64,000 nt of DNA from Alteromonas stellipolaris (GTDB lineage: Bacteria; Pseudomonadota; Gammaproteobacteria; Enterobacterales; Alteromonadaceae), in contig NZ_CP013926.1 in assembly GCF_001562115.1 (NCBI RefSeq), positions 1,054,001-1,118,000 on the forward strand, in the 5' to 3' direction. The notes beneath the pieces were generated by a model. That model had not been told where the DNA came from. It ran no database searches and was given only the letters and a program-made list of their open reading frames with translations. How positions within the stretch are numbered: the first letter of the stretch is position 1; each line of letters begins with the position of its first letter. The position numbers and the translations under genes were made by a program. This document shows positions 24,962-36,063 of the stretch, in pieces.

Positions 24962-26125
24962 TGCGCTTATTTTCTCTAATTTAGCGTTGTTCAGTGCTTC
25001 GCGAATTTCTGGGCCTTTAAATCCTTGTGCAATAATGTGCTGAACATCCACTGCATTGGCGGCCACTAATGCCTGCGTTATCAAAGTTTCGCGCTCTGAC
25101 CAATGTGATGAATTCATAGTGCCGGTCTGCTTCGGATCAGAAAATTGTAGTGCAATAGGCAGCAGGGCATTGAGAAAAAGCCTAAAGCGTTCAGGTCGTC
25201 GCCATGCATCGGTTTTATTAAACACAGTTAACAAGGTTTCGGCTTCTAGTTTGTCGTTATTAATAAGTGAAGCTTTGTGCTCACTCACCATTTCGGCAAT
25301 GTCGCTTACCGTGTTCTGCACTTTCAATCGCTTACATAATTGCTGAACCTGTTTATGTGATAAGCCCGAACAAAGCGCAGCAAAACGCACTTCTATTGAG
25401 GCTGTATAATTGGCGCCCTGATTTTGAGGTTGAGTGCGTGTTTGAATTTGTTGAAGTGCCTGAATACCAGTATCAAAAGCGCTTTCAGACTCGCTAAGTT
25501 CTGCAAACCAGTCGTCTAAGCCGTGGCACGCTTTTAATGTTTTGAAAAATACTTCGGGCGTGGCTTCAAGCAAACTTCGCTTGGTTTCTTGCCATACTCT
25601 TTCTGCACTTAGGCTGGTTAACTCACCAGACTTGGCCATGGCGGTCATCAGGCTTAAGGTTTCTTCAGCAATGGTAAAGCCTAAATAGGCATAGCGGGTG
25701 GCAAAACGGGCTACGCGAAATACCCGCAAAGGGTCTTCACTGAAAGCCTCTGAAACATGACGAAGCACTTTATTTTGTAAATCTTGTTGGCCATGATAGG
25801 GGTCGATAAGTTCGCCGTCTTGGTCTCGAGCAATCGCATTTACAGTTAAGTCGCGGCGTTTTAAATCTTCTTCTAGTGTTACCGACGTAGAAGCATCACA
25901 TTCAAAGCCAGTATAGCCGCTACCCATTTTACGCTCGGTACGGGCAAGTGCGTATTCTTCCGAGGTTTTAGGGTGTAAGAATACAGGAAAGTCTTTACCC
26001 ACTTGCGTAAAGCCTTTAGCTAGCATTTGTGCCGGTGTTGCCCCTACCACCACATAATCACGTTCGGTAACTGTTCTCCCTAATAGGGTGTCGCGCACCG
26101 CGCCGCCAACTAAATAAACCTGCAT
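24950..26125 (-). CDS. cca: CCA tRNA nucleotidyltransferase
   Basis: 391 aa. Class II nucleotidyltransferase: VYLVGGAVRDTLLGR, the template motif, EEDLKRRDLTVNAIA, DPYHGQQDL and EDPLRVFRVARFATRY are all in place. It adds or repairs the 3' CCA of tRNAs. The C-terminal part lacks the recognisable HD phosphohydrolase motifs of the long E. coli enzyme, so it is the shorter form. Confidence 0.93.
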   Translation of the reverse strand: MQVYLVGGAVRDTLLGRTVTERDYVVVGATPAQMLAKGFTQVGKDFPVFLHPKTSEEYALARTERKMGSGYTGFECDASTSVTLEEDLKRRDLTVNAIARDQDGELIDPYHGQQDLQNKVLRHVSEAFSEDPLRVFRVARFATRYAYLGFTIAEETLSLMTAMAKSGELTSLSAERVWQETKRSLLEATPEVFFKTLKACHGLDDWFAELSESESAFDTGIQALQQIQTRTQPQNQGANYTASIEVRFAALCSGLSHKQVQQLCKRLKVQNTVSDIAEMVSEHKASLINNDKLEAETLLTVFNKTDAWRRPERFRLFLNALLPIALQFSDPKQTGTMNSSHWSERETLITQALVAANAVDVQHIIAQGFKGPEIREALNNAKLEKISALLC

Positions 26126-26255
26126 GTAACCTCTATATCGTAAATTTTCTTAAGCCAATGGGTATTATTACAGAAGCAGTTTACATAAGCACACTTTGAC
26201 TTCTGTTCACGCTCTGGTAGTTTAAATCGCGTTTTCAACTTCAACAGCGAATACC

Positions 26256-27167
26256 ATGTATTTGAATTACTTTGGGTTAAGCGATAATCCGTTTTCAATC
26301 GCGCCAAACCCCGATTACCTCTATATGAGCCCGCGGCACAAAGAGGCGTTAGCGCACCTTACTTTCGGTTTAAGTGAAAGTGGCGGTTTTGTTATGCTTA
26401 CCGGCGAGGTAGGTACAGGGAAAACCACGGTTTCTCGTAAGTTATTGCAACAGTTGCCCGATAACACCCAAGTAGCAATGATACTAAACCCAACGCTTTC
26501 TGCGCTGGAGTTGCTCGCCACTGTGTGCGATGAACTTGGTTTACAATACCAAGAAGAGAAAGCCAGTTTAAAATACTTTACCGACTTAATTTTATCTAAG
26601 CTTGCAGAAAATCACCAACAGGGTATGAATACCGTGTTAATGGTTGATGAAGCGCAGCATTTATTGCCGGAAGTATTGGAACAGTTACGGTTACTCACTA
26701 ATTTAGAAACTAACCGTGAAAAGCTATTAAAAGTAGTATTAATTGGCCAGCCAGAATTACAGCAATTATTAAAGCGCAACGAGCTCAGACAGCTCGCACA
26801 GCGTATTACTGCGCGGTATCATTTACTGCCACTTACCGCGCCGGAAGTTAGTGCTTACATCGCACATAGATTAAGCGTAGCTCACGGAGATGTGAGTATT
26901 TTCAGCAAATCTACCTTGCGTGCAGTGCATCAAATAACGGGGGGGATTCCAAGGGTTATAAACCTGCTGTGCGATAGAGCGTTAACACTTTCTTTCACTA
27001 AACAACATGCGGTAGTGCAAAAGCCTATTTTTCTTGCCGCAGCACAGCAAATTCTTGGTGAAGATGTGGTAAGCCAGCGTATGCAGGGTAATCGCAAATG
27101 GTGGCTTTTCAGCGCATTTGTGGTGGCTGTGTTCTGTGGCTATGGTCTAGGGAGTTTATATGTCTAA
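26256..27167 (+). CDS. gspA: GspA/ExeA-type AAA ATPase of type II secretion
   Basis: 303 aa. AAA_22 ATPase: MYLNYFGLSDNPFSIAPNPD is the usual ExeA/MshM start; Walker A GEVGTGKTT (about 50-58), Walker B VLMVDEAQHL, sensor VLIGQPELQQLL. A C-terminal membrane segment (about 284-302) anchors it. It lacks the long periplasmic peptidoglycan-binding tail of Aeromonas ExeA, so the periplasmic part is absent. It overlaps the gspB gene by 8 bases; together they would help place the secretin in the outer membrane. Confidence 0.82.
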   Translation: MYLNYFGLSDNPFSIAPNPDYLYMSPRHKEALAHLTFGLSESGGFVMLTGEVGTGKTTVSRKLLQQLPDNTQVAMILNPTLSALELLATVCDELGLQYQEEKASLKYFTDLILSKLAENHQQGMNTVLMVDEAQHLLPEVLEQLRLLTNLETNREKLLKVVLIGQPELQQLLKRNELRQLAQRITARYHLLPLTAPEVSAYIAHRLSVAHGDVSIFSKSTLRAVHQITGGIPRVINLLCDRALTLSFTKQHAVVQKPIFLAAAQQILGEDVVSQRMQGNRKWWLFSAFVVAVFCGYGLGSLYV

Positions 27168-28362
27168 TATACTTAGTATTAATGACTTAAAGCCCGGCAT
27201 GGTGATTGTTAGAATAACGCAACAGAACGGGCCGGTTAAAATTCGAAAGTCAGGCTTGGTATCTAGCGATGCTATGGTGCAAGGCTTAGCAGAAATGGGT
27301 GTTCAGGAAATAGAAATAGATCCTGACCAAACTGTAGAAATTGCGCCTTCAACTACAGCCGGAACTGGACATCGCACGCAAACCCAAGCGCTATTACGTG
27401 GTCAGCACGATACCAGCGCAAAGTTCGACAAAACGCTATCTGACCAATTTAATCGCAGTTTGTTTTTGCCTACTGTACAAGGGCTGCCTTCGGTGTGGAA
27501 GGTATACGGCAAAGAGCTTGCAACTTACTCGGCTATTGTTGCAGTTGGTTTATGCTTAGGGTTTCTGGTTGCTACGCGAGGTGAGTGGTGGCCTGCGGTT
27601 ACGGCGTCGGTTGTGGAATCTATTCAACCTGAAGCCTCAACGGCGACGGATAGCTCGCTAATGGGTCAAAAAACGCTGACACAAACACCCTCACCGTTAA
27701 CGGAACCCGGCAGCGGGCAAGGTAATGGACAAACAACAGCGCAAGCAACTATACCGCAGGAGGAGTCTAATGTACCTGAACAAGGAGCGACATCTAGCGC
27801 AAATTTACCTTCTGAAAAACCCGACTCGCAAAATGTTGGTTCAGATAACATAGCTCAGGCCTCTGGCGCTAATGCTAAACCAAACTTGCAAACTTTGTCT
27901 AAGCAAGCCACGGCAGAGGATGAAAATGGTTCTGAGGATACCTTCGATTTAGCAGCGGCTGAACAAGAAGGGCGTGTGCTTAATGCTCAAGGTGACCAAG
28001 AAGACAATAAAATTGAAGTATCACCAGAGCTATTAGCTCGCTTTAACCAAGCGGTGGCAGCACTGGATACCCAAGCCGAGAATGATGATTTTGAGCCAAA
28101 AACGAAAGTAACGGTACGAGATAACATTCAGCGTGTTGATCAATTGCCTGTGCGGCTACTAACGCGTTTGCCCTCTATGAATTTCAGTGCGCATATGTAC
28201 GCATCTCGGCCTGATGATCGTTGGGTGCGAGTGAATGGCATACAAATGACTGAAGGCGATTGGATTGACGATAAAGTGCAAATTGTCAATATTGAAGCGC
28301 AGCAAGTGGTATTAGGTTTTGAAGAAGAACTTTTCACCATGGCGGCGCTTACTGACTGGTAA
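27160..28362 (+). CDS. gspB: GspB-type secretion protein with an N-terminal DUF3391-like domain
   Basis: 400 aa. The C-terminal 75 residues (QLPVRLLTRLPSMNFSAHMY, SRPDDRWVRVNGIQMTEGDW, ..VVLGFEEELFTMAAL) are a typical GspB domain. A membrane segment (about 125-145) and a long Gln/Ser/Glu-rich periplasmic linker precede it. The first 60 residues (ILSINDLKPGMVIVRITQQN, KIRKSGLVSSDAMVQGLAEM) resemble the DUF3391 domain of HD-GYP proteins and are clearly similar to the N-terminus of the convergent HD-GYP gene next door. The role is to support T2SS secretin assembly with GspA. The fused cytoplasmic domain is unusual. Confidence 0.8.
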   Translation: MSNILSINDLKPGMVIVRITQQNGPVKIRKSGLVSSDAMVQGLAEMGVQEIEIDPDQTVEIAPSTTAGTGHRTQTQALLRGQHDTSAKFDKTLSDQFNRSLFLPTVQGLPSVWKVYGKELATYSAIVAVGLCLGFLVATRGEWWPAVTASVVESIQPEASTATDSSLMGQKTLTQTPSPLTEPGSGQGNGQTTAQATIPQEESNVPEQGATSSANLPSEKPDSQNVGSDNIAQASGANAKPNLQTLSKQATAEDENGSEDTFDLAAAEQEGRVLNAQGDQEDNKIEVSPELLARFNQAVAALDTQAENDDFEPKTKVTVRDNIQRVDQLPVRLLTRLPSMNFSAHMYASRPDDRWVRVNGIQMTEGDWIDDKVQIVNIEAQQVVLGFEEELFTMAALTDW

Positions 28363-28380
28363 TGGCAAAGGAAAAGCAAC

Positions 28381-28406
28381 GGGTATTGAAGTGAAAATTA
28401 ATACCC
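28381..28406. terminator. Possible convergent terminator hairpin
   Basis: GGGTATT (28381-28387) pairs with AATACCC (28400-28406) between two converging genes. The stem is short and no clear T run follows. Confidence 0.4.
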
Positions 28407-28429
28407 TTGGCTTATAGTCAGGATGCTAA

Positions 28430-29653
28430 TTAGTCTGGCGCTTGGTTTACCAAAACATCTTGAAAGAAAGTCGACAAGTTCACGTTGAAATCATCGGGCC
28501 GTACGCCCGATACAATTTCGTCATCATTCGCACTTAAATCTAGTCGAGTAATATCGCCATATTGCTGCGAGGGGACACTATAAAATGTCATCACAATGGG
28601 GCTCATCGTGCTAAGTGGGTTTTGTTGGCTGACAATGGCAAGTTTTCCACTTTTTAGCCTAACAATTGAGCCTACCGGGTGCACCCCCATGCATGTAACA
28701 AACTGGCTAACTAAGGTTTGGTCGAGTCTGTCGTCTTCTGTTAGTCGTTTGAGTGCTTGTGTAGGGCTAATGCTTTCTTTATGGGGGCGGTTAGACACCA
28801 TAGCATCGTAAGTATCAATAATGCCTGCAATGCGCGCAAATTCGGAAATTTCTATTTCTTTTAATGCATTAGGGTAACCGCTGCCGTCTATACGTTCGTG
28901 GTGTTGCGCGATAATCGATAACACTAAATCTGAAATCTCACCGCACTGCTGAACAAGCTCAACACCAATATCAACATGAGTTTTCATCACTTCCCAATCT
29001 GCCGCTGACAAATCCTCAACGTTGTTATGAACATCCATAGGTAAGGACGACATGCCAACATCCATTAACAAAGCCCCTAAACTCGCTTGGTCTATGGTTT
29101 CTCTGTCATAGCCTAGAAATTGGGTAAACATGCCCATTAAAATACTACAGTTGATGGAGTGTTCTAGCAGGTAAGCGTTGTTGTTTTTTATCAGGGTTAA
29201 GCAGGACAGGGCGTCTTTGTTATCAAATATACTATCGATAAGGCTTTGTGCTAGGTCTTTCACTAACTTTAAGTCGTTTACTGCACCGCGGTTAAGCGCT
29301 GATAAAAAGCCGTTTTGTATATTTACCGCATCAAAGTAAAGCCCGTTGGCTTCTTTCATTGCGTTTCGTGTAAGGCTGTTTTGCGCGATCTGTTGGCCTT
29401 TTTCTAGTTTAGTAGGCGCTTGAGTGCTTGCTTCTGGTGTGGAAAGTGGGACTGAATCGGTCGATGGTTCGTGATTAAGAGATTTCTCGAAGTCTACTTG
29501 AACAGTCTGTATCCCGCGAGATTTTAAGGTGTTGATAACCGTTTGGTGTTTTACAAGACCCTTTGAACGCATCCGTAAGCTGCCAGTTTGTTTAAGTACT
29601 TGGTTGATGTACATCCCTGGTTTGAGATCATCAATAGGTACTGCTTTCAGCAT
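28430..29653 (-). CDS. DUF3391/HD-GYP domain protein with degenerate HD motif
   Basis: 407 aa from ATG at 29653, chosen for its GGAG site; an ATG 15 bases upstream is in frame. Residues 1-60 are a DUF3391 domain (VPIDDLKPGMYINQVLKQTG, RSKGLVKHQTVINTLKSRGI). The HD-GYP domain follows (about 150-330). The GYP signature HHERIDGSGYP is intact, but the HD signature reads ALLMDVGMSSLP: the metal-binding His is Met and the following Lys is also Met. It may be a c-di-GMP-binding protein without phosphodiesterase activity. It lies downstream of leuD with its own start region, and converges with gspB. Confidence 0.85.
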   Translation of the reverse strand: MLKAVPIDDLKPGMYINQVLKQTGSLRMRSKGLVKHQTVINTLKSRGIQTVQVDFEKSLNHEPSTDSVPLSTPEASTQAPTKLEKGQQIAQNSLTRNAMKEANGLYFDAVNIQNGFLSALNRGAVNDLKLVKDLAQSLIDSIFDNKDALSCLTLIKNNNAYLLEHSINCSILMGMFTQFLGYDRETIDQASLGALLMDVGMSSLPMDVHNNVEDLSAADWEVMKTHVDIGVELVQQCGEISDLVLSIIAQHHERIDGSGYPNALKEIEISEFARIAGIIDTYDAMVSNRPHKESISPTQALKRLTEDDRLDQTLVSQFVTCMGVHPVGSIVRLKSGKLAIVSQQNPLSTMSPIVMTFYSVPSQQYGDITRLDLSANDDEIVSGVRPDDFNVNLSTFFQDVLVNQAPD

Positions 29654-29702
29654 AAAGACTCCATTCAACTTTTTGAGCGATGTTAACTAGTTATTAAAGT
29701 TA

Positions 29703-29724
29703 GGCGAAGTAGGAGTACTTCGCC
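29703..29724 (-). terminator. Hairpin downstream of the leu operon
   Basis: GGCGAAGTA pairs with TACTTCGCC around a 4-base loop, 80 bases after leuD. Only a weak T-rich stretch follows on the minus strand, so it may be a terminator or a 3'-end stabiliser. Confidence 0.5.
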
Positions 29725-29804
29725 ATTACTACGGGGCAAAATTGTGCCGAATTACACTAAAATTCAAACCTAGTGCTTAAAGCTTAGTATTTAATAGCCA
29801 GTAT

Positions 29805-30416
29805 TTAAGCCCAAGCAGGTTGCTTTGCTTCATAAGCCGAAATTTTGTCGGTAAGCTCTAAGGTTTGACCAATAGCATCTAACCCTTTTAGCAAGTTAGT
29901 TTTATGATGATCGGCAATGTCGAAGCTAAAGCTAGTCTCAGCAAATGATACAGTTTGCTCTGGTAAGTTAACCGTAATTTCTAATGCAGGGTTAGCTTCA
30001 ACTGCTGCAAATAACGCATCCATTTCGCTGCTGGCAAGCGCAACCGGTAATAATTGGTTATTAATGCAGTTACCATAAAAAATATCAGCATAACTGGTGG
30101 CAATAATGGTTTTAAAACCAAAATCGTTCAGCGACCATGGCGCATGTTCACGGCTAGAACCACAACCGAAGTTTTCTCGGGTAAGAAGAATACTTGCACC
30201 GGCAAACTCAGGTTTGTTCAATGAAAACTCTGGGTTAGGTACTTTTTCTTCTAAATCCAAATAACGCCAATCGTGGAACAAATGCTTTCCGTAGCCAGCG
30301 CGAGTTACACCGGTTAGAAACTGCTTAGGAATAATTTGGTCGGTATCGACGTTTGCTTGGTCTAGCGGTACAGCTGAACCTGTATGGGCGGTAAAACCTT
30401 GTGTTGAATCAGACAT
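29805..30416 (-). CDS. leuD: 3-isopropylmalate dehydratase small subunit
   Basis: 203 aa, usual length. Swivel-domain motifs [30 protein letters not shown] and [13 protein letters not shown]. Works with LeuC to isomerise 2-isopropylmalate to 3-isopropylmalate. Last gene of leuABCD, three bases after leuC. Confidence 0.96.
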   Translation of the reverse strand: MSDSTQGFTAHTGSAVPLDQANVDTDQIIPKQFLTGVTRAGYGKHLFHDWRYLDLEEKVPNPEFSLNKPEFAGASILLTRENFGCGSSREHAPWSLNDFGFKTIIATSYADIFYGNCINNQLLPVALASSEMDALFAAVEANPALEITVNLPEQTVSFAETSFSFDIADHHKTNLLKGLDAIGQTLELTDKISAYEAKQPAWA

Positions 30417-30419
30417 AGG

Positions 30420-31820
30420 TTACTCCTGAAAATCTCTAACATCGGCGAAACGGCCAGTAATAGCAGCTGCAGCAGCCATTGCAGGGCTTACCAAATGGGT
30501 ACGTGCACCACGCCCCTGACGGCCTTCAAAATTTCGGTTACTGGTTGACGCACAGCGATCGCCAGCAACAAGTTTGTCGTCGTTCATACCCAAGCACATA
30601 GAGCAGCCAGGTAAACGCCATTCAAAGCCTGCATCAGTAAAGATTTTATCTAGCCCTTCTGCTTCAGCTTGTTTTTTCACATGACCTGAGCCTGGAACTA
30701 CAATGGCGGTAACCGTATCGACTACTTTGCCGTTTTTGGCAATATGGGCAGCAGCACGTAAATCTTCAATACGACCATTGGTACAAGAACCAATAAATAC
30801 GTGGTTTACGGCAACATCTGCAAGCTTATCGCCTGCTGATAATCCCATATAGCCCAAAGCTTTTTTGGCGCTTTCTTTTTCGATAGGATCAGAAAAGTCA
30901 TCCGGACCCGGCACTGGAGTATCAACACCAATAACTTGGCCTGGGTTTGTGCCCCACGTTACTTGCGGTGCAATGTCGGCAGCCTCAAGTTCTACTACTG
31001 TGTCGAAGCTTGCGCCTTCTTCTGTGTAAAGGGTTTTCCAATAGGCTACTGCATCTTCCCAATTTTGGTCTTTTGGTGCGTATTCACGGCCTTTAAGGTA
31101 TTCAAAAGTGGTGTCATCAGGGGCAATTAAGCCCGCTTTAGCGCCAGCTTCAATACTCATATTACACACAGTCATGCGTTCTTCCATGGTTAAACCAGAA
31201 ATAGCTTCACCAGCGTATTCAATTACATGCCCAGTGGCCCCTGCGTGACCAATTCTGCCGATAATAGCTAGAATGATGTCTTTCGCAGTAATGCCCACAG
31301 GAAGCGCGCCATTAACCTTAATAAGCATGCTTTTCGCGCGGCTTTGCTTAAGGGTTTGCGTAGCTAATACGTGCTCTACTTGAGAGGTACCAATACCAAA
31401 CGCTAGGGCACCGAATGCACCATGGGTGGCGGTGTGTGAATCACCACATACCACAGTCATGCCCGGTTGAATAAGACCTAGTTCAGGGCCCATAACATGC
31501 ACGATACCTTGCTTTTGGTGACCCACAGGGAATAACTGAATACCGTGTTGTTCACAGTTGTTAGCAAGAGTATGAAGTTGAAGCGCATTTTGCGGTCCAC
31601 ATGCATCTATCGCCAACGAGCGAGTAGAGATACTGTGATCCATTGTACCTACAGTACGCTCAGGGCAACGTACTTTACGGCCTTTTTCATTTAAGCCAGC
31701 AAAAGCCTGAGGTGAAGTCACTTCGTGAATAAGGTGGCGATCGATATAAATTAAGCTGTCTTCGCCTAATTGATCGATAATATGTGCTTGCCACACTTTG
31801 TCGTATAAGGTCTTGGCCAT
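30420..31820 (-). CDS. leuC: 3-isopropylmalate dehydratase large subunit
   Basis: 466 aa, usual length. Aconitase family; 4Fe-4S ligands are in [14 protein letters not shown] and [10 protein letters not shown]. Also present are [32 protein letters not shown] motifs in two parts. Third gene of the operon, eight bases after leuB. Confidence 0.96.
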   Translation of the reverse strand: MAKTLYDKVWQAHIIDQLGEDSLIYIDRHLIHEVTSPQAFAGLNEKGRKVRCPERTVGTMDHSISTRSLAIDACGPQNALQLHTLANNCEQHGIQLFPVGHQKQGIVHVMGPELGLIQPGMTVVCGDSHTATHGAFGALAFGIGTSQVEHVLATQTLKQSRAKSMLIKVNGALPVGITAKDIILAIIGRIGHAGATGHVIEYAGEAISGLTMEERMTVCNMSIEAGAKAGLIAPDDTTFEYLKGREYAPKDQNWEDAVAYWKTLYTEEGASFDTVVELEAADIAPQVTWGTNPGQVIGVDTPVPGPDDFSDPIEKESAKKALGYMGLSAGDKLADVAVNHVFIGSCTNGRIEDLRAAAHIAKNGKVVDTVTAIVVPGSGHVKKQAEAEGLDKIFTDAGFEWRLPGCSMCLGMNDDKLVAGDRCASTSNRNFEGRQGRGARTHLVSPAMAAAAAITGRFADVRDFQE

Positions 31821-31828
31821 GGTGTTAA

Positions 31829-32926
<1,098 letters not shown>

Positions 32927-34486
32927 TTAAACTCCTGCAACGCGTTCTTGTTGATTTTTTTGCTGGTCAATTTGATCAGCTAAATAAGTGTTGTTTAATA
33001 CAAAGATAAGGGCTTTAACACCTGCTTCAACAATATCGGTGGCAAGACCAATGCCGTGGAAACGACGCCCTTTATAAGTGGCGATTACACTCACTTGTGC
33101 TAGGGCATCGGCCCCTTCGCCTTTTGAATCTAATTTGAAGTCTACAACTTCAACATCTTCATGACCCAAGATAGCTCTAATCGCATTGTATGCGGCATCA
33201 ACCGGACCATTACCAATACTAGATTGAATAATTTCTTCTTCGCCCACTTTTAATTTTACTGTAGCGCTTGGAATAATTTCGCGACCTGAACTGGCTTGCA
33301 AGTACATTAATTGATAATGCGCATGGTCATGCTTTTGCTTATCGAAGAACAACAAAGCTTCTAAGTCGTAATCGTAAACTTGGCCTTTTTTGTCGGCCAA
33401 TTTTAAGAATGCGTCGTAAACCGCTTCCAAATCGTAATCTTCTACTTTGTAACCTAATTCGGTTAAGCGATGCTTAATTACGTGGCGACCTGAGCGAGAC
33501 GTTAAGTTTAGGTTGTTTTTATTAATACCTACACTTTCAGGTGTCATGATCTCATAAGTATTTTGCGCTTTTAATACACCGTCTTGGTGAATACCCGATG
33601 AGTGACTAAATGCGTTCGCACCTACAATGGCTTTATTCGCTTGAACCGGCATATTACATAATTGGCTAACCAATTTAGAGGTGCGCGAAATTTCCTGTGA
33701 ATTGATGTTTGTATTGATACCCAACATGGCTTGGCGGGTTTGCAAAATCATTGCAATTTCTTCTAGCGAAGCGTTACCGGCTCGTTCACCAATACCGTTA
33801 ATAGTACATTCAACCTGACGAGCACCTTGCTCAACCGCGGCTAATGAGTTTGCAACGGCTAATCCTAAATCGTTGTGGCAGTGAACAGAAATCACCGCTT
33901 TATCAATATTTGGAACACGGTTAAACAATTGTTGAATAATACCGCCGAATTCCGTTGGCGTGGTGTAACCAACCGTATCAGGAATATTTACTGTGGTAGC
34001 ACCTGCATTAATAGCAGCTTCTACCATGCGGCATAAGTAATCTATGTGGGTACGACCCGCATCTTCACATGAAAACTCTACGTCATCTGTGTATTTACGG
34101 GCATGTTTCACTGCCGCAACTGCCATATCTACTACTTCATCATGAGATTTTCGTAACTTGGCACCTACGTGAATTTCTGAAGTGGCGATAAAGGTGTGAA
34201 TACGAAACTGCTCGGCTACACCAAGGGCTTGGCCGCAAGCATCAATATCTTTTCCCAACGCACGTGATAAACCGCATATAACCGAATTTTTAACTTCTTT
34301 TGCAATCATTTGTACCGAGCGAAAGTCGCCTGGTGATGAAACAGGGAAGCCTGCTTCAATGATATCAACACCTAAACGTTCGAGCGCTAGAGCGATCTGC
34401 AGCTTTTCTTTGGCACTTAAGCTTGCAGGTAAGGCCTGCTCACCGTCTCGCAATGTGGTATCAAAGATTTTCACTTGATTAGTCAT
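32927..34486 (-). CDS. leuA: 2-isopropylmalate synthase
   Basis: 519 aa. TIM-barrel synthase with [38 protein letters not shown] and [13 protein letters not shown] motifs, then the C-terminal regulatory LeuA dimer domain (about 390-510) that senses leucine. First committed step of leucine synthesis. Controlled by an attenuator with leader peptide just upstream. Confidence 0.96.
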   Translation of the reverse strand: MTNQVKIFDTTLRDGEQALPASLSAKEKLQIALALERLGVDIIEAGFPVSSPGDFRSVQMIAKEVKNSVICGLSRALGKDIDACGQALGVAEQFRIHTFIATSEIHVGAKLRKSHDEVVDMAVAAVKHARKYTDDVEFSCEDAGRTHIDYLCRMVEAAINAGATTVNIPDTVGYTTPTEFGGIIQQLFNRVPNIDKAVISVHCHNDLGLAVANSLAAVEQGARQVECTINGIGERAGNASLEEIAMILQTRQAMLGINTNINSQEISRTSKLVSQLCNMPVQANKAIVGANAFSHSSGIHQDGVLKAQNTYEIMTPESVGINKNNLNLTSRSGRHVIKHRLTELGYKVEDYDLEAVYDAFLKLADKKGQVYDYDLEALLFFDKQKHDHAHYQLMYLQASSGREIIPSATVKLKVGEEEIIQSSIGNGPVDAAYNAIRAILGHEDVEVVDFKLDSKGEGADALAQVSVIATYKGRRFHGIGLATDIVEAGVKALIFVLNNTYLADQIDQQKNQQERVAGV

Positions 34487-34510
34487 AACGCTCTCTCGTT
34501 TATAAAAGTT

Positions 34511-34540
34511 AAAAAAAAACCCGTGCTAAGCACGGGTTTC
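34511..34540 (-). terminator. leu operon attenuator terminator
   Basis: On the minus strand CCCGTGC and GCACGGG (34520-34536) form a 7-bp stem with a 3-base loop, extended by flanking A/T pairs, then nine T. It stands 25 bases before leuA and after the leader peptide, the classic attenuator place. A competing pairing of CTGGTCG (34555-34561) with CGACCAG (34644-34650) could form in the leader. Confidence 0.88.
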
Positions 34541-34565
34541 TGTGTAATTAATCGCTGGTCGCAAT

Positions 34566-34625
34566 CTACCCGTGCAGTCTTGCTGCCATAAGGAGTAGAG
34601 TTAGAAGAAAGCGATTGCGCATCAT
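34566..34625 (-). CDS. leuL: leu leader peptide
   Basis: A 19-codon frame, MMRNRFLLTLLLMAARLHG, ends in TAG and lies 80 bases upstream of leuA, before the attenuator. It has six leucine codons, five of them in the run LLTLLL. When leucyl-tRNA is scarce the ribosome should stall there and prevent the terminator. The ribosome site is modest (AAGAAAAAT). Confidence 0.85.
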   Translation of the reverse strand: MMRNRFLLTLLLMAARLHG

Positions 34626-34661
34626 TTGCGTATTTTTCTTTGCCGACCAGTTGATAGCGAC

Positions 34662-34690
34662 AATGTACCCATCCAGGCCTTTAAGGTCAA
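34662..34690 (-). promoter_or_regulatory. Predicted leu operon promoter
   Basis: On the minus strand TTGACC (34690-34685) and TACATT (34667-34662) are 17 bases apart, which places the transcription start about 30 bases before the leader peptide. The rest of the 300-base gap up to the next gene is AT-rich with no other feature I can support. Confidence 0.55.
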
Positions 34691-34986
34691 CCTTTGATTC
34701 TAATAATGGGTATAAAATTTGGTTATAAATAATGGTTTTTTTAAAATAGGGTGTTTATCCTATTTTTTGGGATTATTTAATGTATATATTTCACCTGGTT
34801 TAAATTTAGCGGGTGAGGAGCTGGTCGTTAGGATATATATACTAATTTCATGAAATTGATAAAGCGCCAATATTGTCTATTTAGTTGCCAAATTGCGATG
34901 GAATAGCGAATTTCGCTGCTTAACAAAGGCGTATTGTTTCAGCGATTTTGATAGGGTAAATCACCTAATATCTTCTTGAGAGCAAA

Positions 34987-35979
34987 ATGATGAAACGCGC
35001 TATTTTTTCTTTAGGTTTTTCGTTTCTTATCTTCACGTTTTCAACCATTGTTTTTGCAAAACCCTTTTCGAAAAATCTAACAGACTTCGAGTATCCTTTT
35101 GATGTTCACACCATGGCATTTGAATCTCAAGGGCAAGGGTTAGCCATGGCATACATGCATTTACCGGCAAAGGAAGGGCAACCCACAGTACTGTTGTTGC
35201 ATGGTAAGAACTTTGCCAGTAGTTATTGGGAAACCACAGCCAATTGGCTGCATGAGCAAGGGTATGGAGTTGTCATCCCTGATCAAATTGGCTTTGGTAA
35301 ATCAGATAAGCCAATTAATTATCAATATAGCTTTGCGGCACTAGCGAACAACACCAAACAGTTGCTGACATCACTAAATCTAGAAGATGTGATAGTGACA
35401 GGTCATTCGATGGGGGGCATGGTGGCGTCACGATTTGCGCTAAATTATCCTGAAAGTGTGAGCAAGCTCGTACTTATCAACCCCATTGGATTGGAAAATT
35501 ATTTGCAGTATGTGGACTATAAAGATGTCGAATTTTTTCAGCAAAATGAGTTGAAGAAAACGCCTGAAAACATTGTTAATTACCAAAAGACAAACTATTA
35601 CGATGGTGATTGGAATGACACCTATGCCTTTCATGCAAGCCATTTAATGGGATGGATTGAAGGTGATGATTGGCCCCAACTAGCCAAAGTGAGTGCGTTA
35701 ACTTACGACATGATATTTACCCAGCCCGTTATAGAGGAGTTCGATAGATTCCAAGTACCGGTGACCTTAATTTTAGGCACAAGGGATAGAACTGGGCCCG
35801 GACGCGGCTGGAAAAAAGAAGGGGGTACGCGGGAGTTAGGTCGTTACGATAGACTTGGCGCTGAAGTTAAAGCCCGCAACAATGCCATAACGGTGAAAGA
35901 GCTTGACGGTTTAGGGCACTTACCACACATTGAGGGCTTCTCTCGCTTTATCAAATTGTACGAAGAAGCGCTGGATTAA
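34987..35979 (+). CDS. Secreted alpha/beta hydrolase
   Basis: 330 aa. Signal peptide (MMKRAIFSLGFSFLIFTFST..VFA-KP). Alpha/beta hydrolase fold with oxyanion region LLLHGKNFASSYW, nucleophile elbow GHSMGG (Ser about 143), acid Asp in LILGTRDRTGPG and His in LDGLGHLPHIEGF. It should act in the periplasm on an unknown ester, amide or halide. Similar periplasmic hydrolases are common in Alteromonas. It stands alone, with no operon partner. Confidence 0.85.
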   Translation: MMKRAIFSLGFSFLIFTFSTIVFAKPFSKNLTDFEYPFDVHTMAFESQGQGLAMAYMHLPAKEGQPTVLLLHGKNFASSYWETTANWLHEQGYGVVIPDQIGFGKSDKPINYQYSFAALANNTKQLLTSLNLEDVIVTGHSMGGMVASRFALNYPESVSKLVLINPIGLENYLQYVDYKDVEFFQQNELKKTPENIVNYQKTNYYDGDWNDTYAFHASHLMGWIEGDDWPQLAKVSALTYDMIFTQPVIEEFDRFQVPVTLILGTRDRTGPGRGWKKEGGTRELGRYDRLGAEVKARNNAITVKELDGLGHLPHIEGFSRFIKLYEEALD

Positions 35980-36063
35980 CTGCTCTTACAGGGTATCAAT
36001 TCAAGGTAACTGTAGTTAATCAATACCGCTATACATTTGCATCGGATGCGCTGTAACTGATTA

